This document shows positions 30,392 through 38,074 of a stretch of DNA of 64,000 bases, piece by piece. The DNA comes from Paenibacillus vietnamensis. GTDB taxonomy: Bacteria > Bacillota > Bacilli > Paenibacillales > Paenibacillaceae. Made by a program: the position numbers and the translations under genes. The stretch spans positions 1 through 64,000 of the forward strand of contig NZ_JAHMHW010000004.1 in NCBI RefSeq assembly GCF_020169515.1. Reading direction: 5' to 3'. A model generated the notes under the pieces. The model searched no databases, was not told where the DNA came from, and saw only the letters and a program-made list of their open reading frames with translations. Each line of letters starts with the position of its first letter. The stretch's first letter is position 1.

Positions 30392-31189
30392 TTATTCCAG
30401 CCGCGGCTTTGCAGGATCGCAATTAGGAGGCGCCGCTGCGCCGCTTTGGGACAGCTTCAACAAATAATAGCATTCTTCCCTGTACATATGATCCGGTACC
30501 AGCGGATTTAACCGGCTCAGCATCTCCGCGGTTATGCCCTGCTCCTCCAGCTCCTTTAAAAAAGCCATAAAAATGGCCATCTCCACGTTTACGTCCGAAT
30601 GGAATTTCGCCAGCGCCGGGTAATGCTCGCGCATCGTCCGGAAATATCCGGTCAGCTCAATCGCCTTTAAGTAGAAGTCATTAAAATGCTTTTCGAATTG
30701 CTCGCTTTTTTGAATCAGCCTCTGTTCTACGGAATCCAGATCCATTGCTATCGACGCGGCATGACCGGCCGCATCCGGCAGCCAGAGCAGGTCATGATGC
30801 AGGGACGGAAAACGCGGCACCGGGTTTCCAGCCACCAGCTCGTTCAAGATTTTCAAATATTCCTCCAGCTCGTTTACCATATGATTGAGAAAGGTAGGAG
30901 TCAGCCCGATTTGCACCTGGGCGAGGAGCTTCCGGTCCAGCAGTTGAAGCTTGAACCTTCTCAGGTTCAGAACCGCGTCGTGAGCTTGTTTGTTGATTTC
31001 CGTCAAAACCGTTTCAGAGCCGCCGGGGTTTCTGGCGATGGCGAGAAGTCCGTCAAACAACCGGATAAAGCTCTGGGCGGTCTGAACGTCCCGTGTTTCA
31101 TCAGGCGAGAGAGCGTGGTAAATAAACCTTGCATGATCCCCTAAAATTTGCAGCCAAAACCGGTGTTCGAACCAGGCCTGTTCGTCCAT
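30392..31189 (-). CDS. DUF2935 protein, ferritin-like helical
   Basis: Protein of 265 residues matching the DUF2935 pattern: two tandem all-helical repeats, each with Glu and His residues placed as in di-iron ferritin-like bundles (WFEHRFWLQILGDHARF and FPSLHHDLLWLPDAAGHA). Function unknown; metal binding is inferred from family structures. GGAGGGA precedes the ATG. The upstream neighbour is the divergent FAD/Rieske oxidoreductase. Confidence 0.78.
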   Translation of the reverse strand: MDEQAWFEHRFWLQILGDHARFIYHALSPDETRDVQTAQSFIRLFDGLLAIARNPGGSETVLTEINKQAHDAVLNLRRFKLQLLDRKLLAQVQIGLTPTFLNHMVNELEEYLKILNELVAGNPVPRFPSLHHDLLWLPDAAGHAASIAMDLDSVEQRLIQKSEQFEKHFNDFYLKAIELTGYFRTMREHYPALAKFHSDVNVEMAIFMAFLKELEEQGITAEMLSRLNPLVPDHMYREECYYLLKLSQSGAAAPPNCDPAKPRLE

Positions 31190-31324
31190 CTTTCCGATTT
31201 CCCTCCCTCAACTATATCCCTAAATCCAGCTATATGCCGGGAGGGGTGTCACTATTCAAAAACGAATAGATTTCATCCAAACGAACAAATTAAGGAAGCA
31301 AAAGAAGATTAAAGGAGGCCGCAC

Positions 31325-32857
31325 ATGACGAGTCCCATTTCGCTGCCCCGGTTTCCGGAATCCTACTGGCTGGATTCCGCAAAGCCCCTCCCCGATTACC
31401 CCAAGCTTCAGCATGATTTGGATACTGAGGTTACCGTAGTCGGAGGAGGCTTATCGGGCATAACGACCGCTTATTTGCTGGCGATGGAAGGATATAAGGT
31501 CGTCCTGCTTGAAGCCGGCAAGCTGCTGAGCGGAACGACGGGCCACACGACCGCCAAAATTACCGCGCAGCATGACCTTATTTACGATGAGCTGATCAAG
31601 CAAGGAGGAGCCGAAAACGCGAGGCTGTATTACGAAGCGAGCATGGATGCTACCCGGTTTATTGAAAGCACGGCGAGGAAGCTGAAAGCGGATTGCGCCT
31701 TAGTCCGCCATGACGCCTATGTGTATACGAATTCCGACAGCTATTTATCGAAGCTGGAAGACGAAATGAAGGCTTACGACAAGCTTGGGATCAAGGGCTC
31801 CCTCGAAAGCCGCATCCCTTTGCCGATTCCTTCGAAGGCGGCCGTGAAGATGGACAATCAAGCCCAATTTCATCCTCTTCACTATCTTCATGCGCTCATC
31901 AAAACATTCACCGATTTGGGAGGTGAAATTTACGAGGGTACGACCGCCGTTGACGTCGAGCCCGGTCCGCTGCCGAGAGTGGTGACCGGCGATCGGTATA
32001 AAATTACTTGTAAGCAAGTGGTTGCCTGCACGCACTTCCCTTTTTACGACGGACATGGCTTTTATTTTGCAAGAATGCATGCGGACCGCTCCTACGTGCT
32101 TGGGCTAAAGGTCGAAGATGAGTATCCGGGCGGTATGTATTTAAGCGCCGAAGATCCGAAGAGATCGGTCCGGAGCGTGAATTTGGCCGATGGCGGCGGC
32201 ATGCTGCTGCTTGGCGGACAAAGCCATAAAACGGGTCAGGGCGTATGCACGATTAACCATTACGAAGAGCTGCAAAAATTTGCGAAGGAGCAGTTCGGCC
32301 TGAAGGAGATCGTCTACAGGTGGTCCGCACAGGATCTTGTCACGGGTGATAAGCTGCCTTTCATCGGCAGGATAACGGCTTCTTCCCCGAACATTTTCAT
32401 CGCTACCGGCTATCGCAAATGGGGCATGACGAACGGGACGGCGGCGGCACTTCTGATCCGGGATTTGATTATGGAAAAAGAAAATCCATATGAGCAGCTG
32501 TATTCGCCGTCTCGTGCCTTGTCCGCCAAAACAATCGTGAACCTCGTCGGCGAGAACGCCAACGTCGCCAAGCATCTGATCGCAGGCAAGCTGGAGCTCG
32601 TACATAAGCGGCCAGAGGAGCTGGCTAACGATGAAGGCAGCGTTGTCAAGGTGAACGGACGCAGAGCCGGTGCTTATCGGGATACCGACGGGCAGTTATT
32701 CCTTGTCGATACGACCTGTACGCATATGGGCTGCGAGGTAGAGTGGAATGACGGAGAGCGGACCTGGGATTGTCCTTGTCATGGCTCCCGCTTCTCCTAT
32801 CGCGGTGAAGTGGTCGAAGGTCCTGCCGAGAAGCCTCTGAAAATAATCCGGTCATAA
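31325..32857 (+). CDS. FAD-dependent oxidoreductase with C-terminal Rieske domain (YhfW-like)
   Basis: Fusion of 510 residues. N-terminal DAO-type flavoprotein with the dinucleotide-binding motif VVGGGLSGITTAYLL (about 38-52), and a C-terminal Rieske [2Fe-2S] domain (about 425-510) with ligands in CTHMGC and CPCHGS. The same order occurs in B. subtilis YhfW and related proteins. Reaction and partners are unknown; electrons could pass between flavin and iron-sulfur cluster. AAAGGAGG precedes the ATG. Single gene closed by a strong terminator shared with the convergent Gln-rich gene. Confidence 0.87.
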   Translation: MTSPISLPRFPESYWLDSAKPLPDYPKLQHDLDTEVTVVGGGLSGITTAYLLAMEGYKVVLLEAGKLLSGTTGHTTAKITAQHDLIYDELIKQGGAENARLYYEASMDATRFIESTARKLKADCALVRHDAYVYTNSDSYLSKLEDEMKAYDKLGIKGSLESRIPLPIPSKAAVKMDNQAQFHPLHYLHALIKTFTDLGGEIYEGTTAVDVEPGPLPRVVTGDRYKITCKQVVACTHFPFYDGHGFYFARMHADRSYVLGLKVEDEYPGGMYLSAEDPKRSVRSVNLADGGGMLLLGGQSHKTGQGVCTINHYEELQKFAKEQFGLKEIVYRWSAQDLVTGDKLPFIGRITASSPNIFIATGYRKWGMTNGTAAALLIRDLIMEKENPYEQLYSPSRALSAKTIVNLVGENANVAKHLIAGKLELVHKRPEELANDEGSVVKVNGRRAGAYRDTDGQLFLVDTTCTHMGCEVEWNDGERTWDCPCHGSRFSYRGEVVEGPAEKPLKIIRS

Positions 32858-32861
32858 AAAA

Positions 32862-32899
32862 AGCAAACCCCCATGCTCTACCCGGCATGGGGGTTTGCT
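32862..32899. terminator. Bidirectional terminator after the Rieske oxidoreductase
   Basis: Perfect 15-bp arms AGCAAACCCCCATGC and GCATGGGGGTTTGCT with an 8-base loop; a run of seven A bases on the left gives the U-run for the minus strand. Confidence 0.88.
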
Positions 32900-32915
32900 G
32901 TGCGGCTATATTGAC

Positions 32916-33254
32916 TTAGTGCTGATTGAAGCTCGAATATCCGGTTGCTTGTTGTTGGGAGCTCATATAAGTTGGAATTTGGTGGGAGATGCTGCTCTCC
33001 ATTTGATGGCAAAGACCGGAAATTTGCTGAAGCTGTTGGATTGCCGTTTGATGACCGTGGAGCGCCGTCTGAATAATTTGGGAGGCCTGCTGCTCGCGCT
33101 GAGCGATTTGCTGCAGCAGTGCCGCATTTTCCTGCTCTTGCTTCAATAATTGCTGATACTGCATGGAAGCCTGCTGAGTCTGATGAATAAGCTGCTGAAC
33201 GAGCTGCTCCGCTTGCGACGAAAGCTGGGAATTGTTTGCGTTAAATTGGTTCAT
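32916..33254 (-). CDS. Gln-rich small coiled-coil protein
   Basis: Not a family I recognise. It has 112 residues, of which 32 are Gln (29 percent), with heptad-like Leu/Ile spacing from about 10 to 90 suggesting a coiled coil, one Cys, and no signal peptide. AGGAGG lies 11 bases before the ATG at 33254. It starts 94 bases downstream of the transglutaminase-like gene, same strand. It may have its own promoter (33300-33330) resembling forespore sigma-G/F sites, which would make it a spore protein. Alternatively it belongs to the upstream operon and could be a substrate for it. Neither is proven. Confidence 0.7.
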   Translation of the reverse strand: MNQFNANNSQLSSQAEQLVQQLIHQTQQASMQYQQLLKQEQENAALLQQIAQREQQASQIIQTALHGHQTAIQQLQQISGLCHQMESSISHQIPTYMSSQQQATGYSSFNQH

Positions 33255-33299
33255 TATCGTCTTTTCCTCCTGATGTTTAACAATTTGTGTAACCCGATC

Positions 33300-33330
33300 T
33301 ATTATGTCGCAAGCGATCATTTTTCATTCT
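33300..33330 (-). promoter_or_regulatory. Possible forespore-type promoter of the Gln-rich gene
   Basis: Minus strand AGAATG, 18 bases, CATAATA. The -10 agrees well with sigma-G/F, the -35 only partly. It partly overlaps the intergenic space between the transglutaminase-like and Gln-rich genes. Confidence 0.3.
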
Positions 33331-33348
33331 TCGGCTTGAAGCCGGTTC

Positions 33349-34239
33349 TCAGTCTTCGATATTGCGGACATCCACCGTAACCTGAAGCTTTTGCTCGCCC
33401 GTGCCCCGGTAAACGCCTTTAACGGGAACGATATCCTTGTAGTCCCGTCCGTGTCCCAACTTGACATAACGTTCGCCGACGGGGTCCGCATTGGTCGGAT
33501 CGAAGCTGCACCAGCCGAGTCCCGGAACGAAGGCTTCCACCCAGGCATGCGACGCTTGTTCGAAATCCGCGCTGCCGCCCTGCAAATCGCCTACAAAATG
33601 ATAGCCGCTCACATACCTTGACGGTATGCCGAACGCACGGCTTGAAGCAATCATCAAATGGGCGAAGTCCTGGCACACGCCGCGCTTCCGCTCGAACATG
33701 TCGGCCGTTCTCGTCTTGACATCCGTCGCTTCCGGGTCATAAAGGAAGTCGGAGCGGATTTTTCCCGACAAAGCGGTTAACCAGTCCAGCACGCACGTCT
33801 CGTCGTTCCCCTTCTCTCCCATCAGACTGCGTGCAAATCGCTCGACCTCCGGCGTTACCTCGGTATATTCCGTTCCCAGCATAAACTCCGTGAACCGGTT
33901 CGCCGCTTCCTCCGACTTTAACCATTCCCACTCTTGCAACGGCGATTTCCCGCTCAAGTAATGTGCCCTTTCCTCCGCCGTCGGCGCCTTCCTGGTCACG
34001 ACCGTCATCGCCGTCCGGATGGTCAGCTTCTTATGCGGCCCATTGACGGAGAAAGCATGTACCCTGTTCCCAAAGTAGTCCTCGTAAGAAAAGAGAGAAG
34101 CGTTAGGCTCGACCGAAATCGCCTGCTGGTAGCAGGATTGCCGCTCATTGGTGCTCGGCGTCAGCCTGATCTCATTGACACTGTCCGTTACCGGCTCCGC
34201 GTATTCGTATTCGGTCACATGCGAAATACTCAGCTTCAT
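33349..34239 (-). CDS. Transglutaminase-like cysteine enzyme
   Basis: Protein of 296 residues. N-terminal beta domain (about 1-90, the bacterial transglutaminase N-terminal region, with TPSTNERQSC) and a transglutaminase/protease core with Cys189 (RGVCQDFAHL), His231 (ASHAWVEAF) and Asp247 (FDPTN). Whether it forms, cuts or transfers amide bonds is unknown. ATG at 34239 overlaps the upstream stop as ATGA, so it is translationally coupled to the alpha-E gene. Third gene of the ATP-grasp/alpha-E/transglutaminase triad, a widely conserved set predicted to act in peptide or amide modification. Confidence 0.9.
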   Translation of the reverse strand: MKLSISHVTEYEYAEPVTDSVNEIRLTPSTNERQSCYQQAISVEPNASLFSYEDYFGNRVHAFSVNGPHKKLTIRTAMTVVTRKAPTAEERAHYLSGKSPLQEWEWLKSEEAANRFTEFMLGTEYTEVTPEVERFARSLMGEKGNDETCVLDWLTALSGKIRSDFLYDPEATDVKTRTADMFERKRGVCQDFAHLMIASSRAFGIPSRYVSGYHFVGDLQGGSADFEQASHAWVEAFVPGLGWCSFDPTNADPVGERYVKLGHGRDYKDIVPVKGVYRGTGEQKLQVTVDVRNIED

Positions 34240-35219
34240 GCGCTTGCCTCCCCGATTCGAAAAAAGGTGTTGGCGAACGAGAAGCCCAGCTGCTGGCACG
34301 CATCGAGCAAATGGGCTACGATCGCACCGTTCCGGTCAACAAGCATATCCTCCCGCTCCAGGCATGCCATATCCGCTTTAACTTTGCTGACCTGCCGGAT
34401 GACGCGTTCATGAGCGGCCATCAGCTGTTTGTCCTGTAGCTTGATTTGCTTCATATGTTCATCCAGCGAATGCAGCGCAAATTGCAGCGAACGAGGAAAA
34501 GCGGCATTCAGTACGACGAACTCGACAATCGCATCCGCCGACATCACATCCGCATAATAGCGGCGGTAAGCCTGATAGCCGCTTACGGAGCGAAGAACGG
34601 CCTGAAGATAAGGATATGCGCTCGAGCTGTTCCAGCCTGCGCCATTTGCTGCATTGCCTACCGCTTTGATGATCCTCAGCGTATTCTCGGCGCGCTCCAG
34701 GTAACGCCCGCATTTAATAAAATGCCATTCGTTCTCGCGGGGCATGACGGACTCGCTGACACCCAAAAATAATGCCGTCCAATCTTTGATTTTGCCGTAA
34801 AACAGATGCGGAGATTCACGGAGCAGATCCTCCGGCTGCTTCTCCCGCAGCCACAAATAAAAGGCATTTGTCGTATCCCATAACTCGCTCGGCATCTTCT
34901 CCCTCAGCGTACGGAGATTGCCCCGGGCATGACTGACGCAGGAAAGGAGAGCATTAGTGTTATCGCGGTCCAGCGTCGTATAGAAGAGAACGTCCCGTTC
35001 GTTGTAATCGCCGTATTGCTGCTCGTATGCCTCCCGGCTGCCGAGGGCATCGACGATTCTCGCCCATTTGGCATTCGGGCCTGTCGCCTCCCGTTCGGCT
35101 GACGTAAGCTCCTCCTCCGACGGCAGATGATAATGAACATCGATTAATCTGGCATGATTCTCAGCCCTCTCCATATAGCGGCCGATCCAAAACAAAGCTT
35201 CTGCATTCCGGTTCAGCAT
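34236..35219 (-). CDS. Alpha-E domain protein (DUF403)
   Basis: All-helical protein of 327 residues, DUF403/alpha-E family. The opening MLNRNAEALFWIGRYMERAENHARL is typical, and a second RCGRYLERAENTLRII copy appears near 185, giving an internal duplication of the R-Y-x-E-R-A-E-N motif. No enzymatic motif; it is always found with circularly permuted ATP-grasp proteins and probably forms a complex. CGGAGGG precedes the ATG at 35219. Second gene of the triad, 19 bases after the ATP-grasp gene. Confidence 0.9.
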   Translation of the reverse strand: MLNRNAEALFWIGRYMERAENHARLIDVHYHLPSEEELTSAEREATGPNAKWARIVDALGSREAYEQQYGDYNERDVLFYTTLDRDNTNALLSCVSHARGNLRTLREKMPSELWDTTNAFYLWLREKQPEDLLRESPHLFYGKIKDWTALFLGVSESVMPRENEWHFIKCGRYLERAENTLRIIKAVGNAANGAGWNSSSAYPYLQAVLRSVSGYQAYRRYYADVMSADAIVEFVVLNAAFPRSLQFALHSLDEHMKQIKLQDKQLMAAHERVIRQVSKVKADMACLEREDMLVDRNGAIVAHLLDACQQLGFSFANTFFRIGEASA

Positions 35220-35238
35220 CGCATTTCCCTCCGTTTCT

Positions 35239-36696
35239 TTATCGATTGAGCACCCACGTATCCTTGACTCCTCCGCCTTGGGATGAATTGACGACAAGCG
35301 AGCCTTCCTTCATCGCCACACGGGTTAATCCTCCCGGAATGACATGCGTCTCTTCGCCCATTAGCGCAAAGGCGCGGAGATCGATATGCCGCGGAGACAT
35401 GACACCGTCGATCATGACGGGTGCCCGCGAAAGCTTCATCGTTGTCTGGGCGATATACCGCTCCGGCTCCCTTCGGATCGCGTCCGCAAACTCCTCGATT
35501 TCTTTGGATGAAGCACACGGACCGATCAGCATGCCGTAGCCGCCCGACAGCGAGGTCTCCTTCACAACCAGCTGATCGAGATGGTCCAATACATAATCCC
35601 TTTCTTCCTTACGGGTCAAAATATAGGTCGGCACATTATGCAAAATCGGCTCTTCGCCTAAATAATATCTGATCATATCCGGTACGTACGCGTACACCGC
35701 CTTATCATCGGCTACGCCGGTGCCCGGCGCGTTGGCAATCGCAACGTTTCCGGCGCGGTAAGCGTTCATTAACCCCGGAACGCCGAGCATCGAATCCGGC
35801 TGGAACGCAAGCGGATCGAGGAAATCGTCGTCGATTCTGCGATAAATGACATCCACACGGCGCAGACCGCGCAAGTCCCGCAAATAAATTTTATGGTCTT
35901 TGTACACGAGATCCCGGCCTTCGACCAAATGAATCCCCATCTGCTGGGCCAGAAACGTATGCTCGTAATAGGCGGAGTTGTAAGAACCCGGCGTCAGCAG
36001 GACGATTAACGGATCGCGGTTGCCGTTAGGAGATAACGCGCGGAGCGAGCTTAAGAAGCAGTTCAAGCTGCGGTCGATGCTTCTTACGGAGCTTGCCAAA
36101 TACAAATCGTGGAAAAGTTCGCTCATTAAAGTCCGGCCTTTGAACAAATAGGAGAAGCCCGACGGCGAACGTAAATTATCTTCGAGAACATAATAACGGC
36201 CTTTCTCATCCCGAATCAAATCAATCCCGGAAGCTGTAATATAAATGCCCCCCGGTACATGCAGACCGGCCATTTCGGGGCGGAAATATGTATTGGATAC
36301 GATCATCCGCCTTGGAATGATTCCATCCGATACGATGCGCTGCCCGTGATAAACATCATGCACGAAAGCGTTTAACGCGCGGATCCGCTGCTTGACGCCC
36401 CGCTCGACGGCATCCCATTCATGCCTCGGAATAACCCGCGGGATGTAATCGAAGGGTATCGTTCGCTCGAGCGGCTCGTTTTGCTCCCCGTTGTAAAGCG
36501 TAAAGGTAATGCCCTCCTCCATCATCCGCTGGTTAATCGCATGTTGGCGAACGGCCAGCTCCGCCGGCTTCATTTTTCCGAACAATCGGTGTACGCTATC
36601 ATAATGACTCCGGACGGAAAAGTCCCTTTCGAACATTTCATCGTAAAAGGTTTGTGGATCGTAAAAATGCGAATGCGACTGCTTGGCCGTCGACAT
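35239..36696 (-). CDS. Circularly permuted ATP-grasp protein (DUF404/407)
   Basis: First gene of the triad, 485 residues. Belongs to the circularly permuted ATP-grasp type 2 family (DUF404 and DUF407 regions: FDYIPRVIPRHEWDAVERGV; RYYVLEDNLRSPSGFSY; VDVIYRRIDDDFLDPL; KETSLSGGYGMLIGP; HIDLRAFAL). ATP-grasp enzymes ligate a carboxylate to an amine or thiol; for this family the substrates are unknown, and peptide-bond formation has been predicted. ATG at 36696 follows GGAGGAGG. An excellent sigma-A promoter and a terminator-like hairpin lie in the leader. Confidence 0.9.
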   Translation of the reverse strand: MSTAKQSHSHFYDPQTFYDEMFERDFSVRSHYDSVHRLFGKMKPAELAVRQHAINQRMMEEGITFTLYNGEQNEPLERTIPFDYIPRVIPRHEWDAVERGVKQRIRALNAFVHDVYHGQRIVSDGIIPRRMIVSNTYFRPEMAGLHVPGGIYITASGIDLIRDEKGRYYVLEDNLRSPSGFSYLFKGRTLMSELFHDLYLASSVRSIDRSLNCFLSSLRALSPNGNRDPLIVLLTPGSYNSAYYEHTFLAQQMGIHLVEGRDLVYKDHKIYLRDLRGLRRVDVIYRRIDDDFLDPLAFQPDSMLGVPGLMNAYRAGNVAIANAPGTGVADDKAVYAYVPDMIRYYLGEEPILHNVPTYILTRKEERDYVLDHLDQLVVKETSLSGGYGMLIGPCASSKEIEEFADAIRREPERYIAQTTMKLSRAPVMIDGVMSPRHIDLRAFALMGEETHVIPGGLTRVAMKEGSLVVNSSQGGGVKDTWVLNR

Positions 36697-36751
36697 GACA
36701 ACCGCCTCCTCCATGATGCACATTTCGAACTTTCGCGTTAGAAATATGTAT

Positions 36752-36794
36752 AAAAAACCTAACATTATTTTCTTATTAGCACTATAATGTTAGG
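36752..36794 (-). promoter_or_regulatory. Terminator-like hairpin in the leader of the ATP-grasp operon
   Basis: On the minus strand CCTAACATTA, 17 bases, TAATGTTAGG, then TTTTTT. The hairpin starts at about the predicted transcription start of the promoter at 36798-36826 and ends 56 bases before the start codon. It could be an attenuator, a 5'-stabilising hairpin or a protein-binding palindrome. Confidence 0.6.
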
Positions 36795-36797
36795 ATT

Positions 36798-36826
36798 ATC
36801 ATACTATTGTCTGAAAATTGTGTCAA
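36798..36826 (-). promoter_or_regulatory. Sigma-A promoter of the ATP-grasp/alpha-E/transglutaminase operon
   Basis: Minus strand TTGACA, 17 bases, TATGAT: consensus -35 and one mismatch in -10. Located between the HemAT-like gene terminator and the ATP-grasp gene. Confidence 0.8.
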
Positions 36827-36840
36827 CTTACTTTACATAA

Positions 36841-36875
36841 AAACAGGAATCCTCCGAAAGAGAGAATTCCTGTTT
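36841..36875 (-). terminator. Terminator of the HemAT-like gene
   Basis: Arms AAACAGGAAT and ATTCCTGTTT with extra pairing in the loop, followed on the minus strand by TTTTTATG. Confidence 0.8.
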
Positions 36876-36895
36876 CACCCAAGGATCGTATGGAA

Positions 36896-37900
36896 CTAGG
36901 ATTGATTCAGCTGCTGCAAATCCTTGGTCACCTTGTCGACCATATGCACAAACGAAGCCAGCTCCTGCGAGCGGGCGGCCTGGTTGCGGGCCTCCACCGA
37001 TGTTTGCTCCGATTCGCGTCGAACGGCTGCCAGCTTCTTATCGATCTCCGACAGCTTCGTTTGTATGCCCTCCAGCGCATTCCTGGACGAAGCGGCCAGC
37101 TTGCGCACCTCACCTGCAACAACCTCGAAGCCGCGTCCATGCTCTCCTGCCCTTGCCGCTTCGATTGCCGCATTCAGGCCAAGCAGATGGGTCTGGTCCG
37201 ACATTCCCCGAATCAGCGTTCCCATCTCCGTAATGCCGTTCAGCTCCCCGCGCAGTTCCTCCAGCAAGGTATGCGTCTTATCCTGCGATTGCGATGTGGA
37301 AATCGCGGTAGCTGCGATGGATTGCGCACCTTCGTCCAGCTCAAGCATCAGCGCAGACAGCTCCTGCACCGCATTCGTCACCGTCACCAGCATAGCCGAG
37401 CGCGTATCCGCAAGCTCCTGCACCTTCTGCTGTTCATGCAAGTTGTACGCTTCAAGCACAAGCTGAGAATCCAGATTGAACATTTTCGTGAGCGCATGCA
37501 CTACTTCCTGCCAGCCGCCCGGAAGCACCCGCTGCAGCACGCTCGTAGCAATATCCAAATAAATCATATAAGTGCCCAGGTACCAGTCGGTCGTCAAGCC
37601 GATTCTGGAATGAACAGCCCCAATCTTGATGCGGTTATCGATATACGTCTGATCCACGACTCCTACGGCCAGAGTCAGCCAATACCAGCGCTGCGTCTCC
37701 TTCAGCCTTTCGATGCTGCTGACTCTGTTGATCAGAGCGACAAGCTCCGGCTGCCGGCCGATATGGTCATAAAACCGGTCCACCACTTCATTTACGATCT
37801 GTTCGAAGACGGGTTTGCATTCCGCCAGCCGCTGTAAATCCCGCTCGGTTATTCCCGTAAAGGCAAGCTGTTTTTGACGTTCTGGCTTAACGTTGATCAT
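36896..37900 (-). CDS. Globin-coupled chemotaxis sensor, HemAT-like
   Basis: Soluble oxygen sensor of 334 residues. N-terminal globin-coupled-sensor domain (about 1-165) with the likely haem-ligating His97 in [12 protein letters not shown], then a short methyl-accepting signalling domain ending the protein. The conserved tip is recognisable ([26 protein letters not shown] followed by [10 protein letters not shown], near 235-280). It lacks membrane helices. HemAT of B. subtilis has about 432 residues, so the coiled-coil arms here are shorter. GGAGAGG precedes the ATG at 37900; the longer frame is unsupported. No che genes are near. Confidence 0.88.
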   Translation of the reverse strand: MINVKPERQKQLAFTGITERDLQRLAECKPVFEQIVNEVVDRFYDHIGRQPELVALINRVSSIERLKETQRWYWLTLAVGVVDQTYIDNRIKIGAVHSRIGLTTDWYLGTYMIYLDIATSVLQRVLPGGWQEVVHALTKMFNLDSQLVLEAYNLHEQQKVQELADTRSAMLVTVTNAVQELSALMLELDEGAQSIAATAISTSQSQDKTHTLLEELRGELNGITEMGTLIRGMSDQTHLLGLNAAIEAARAGEHGRGFEVVAGEVRKLAASSRNALEGIQTKLSEIDKKLAAVRRESEQTSVEARNQAARSQELASFVHMVDKVTKDLQQLNQS

Positions 37901-38011
37901 GTTGCACGACCTCTCCGATGACAAGTATGTAACGACTACCATCTATTATATCGGAAAAGGAGCCTCAATTATTGTTAGCTATCGAAATCTTTTTTAAACT
38001 TTGGAACGGCA

Positions 38012-38043
38012 GAAAAAGCCGATAGACATTTGTCTATCAGCTT
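38012..38043 (-). terminator. prkA terminator
   Basis: Minus strand AAGC(T)GATAGACA, short loop, TGTCTATC(G)GCTT, then TTTCTG with a T-rich stem end. Confidence 0.75.
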
Positions 38044-38074
38044 CTCTGACGTTCCATGCCGCCGCGGCGCCGAG

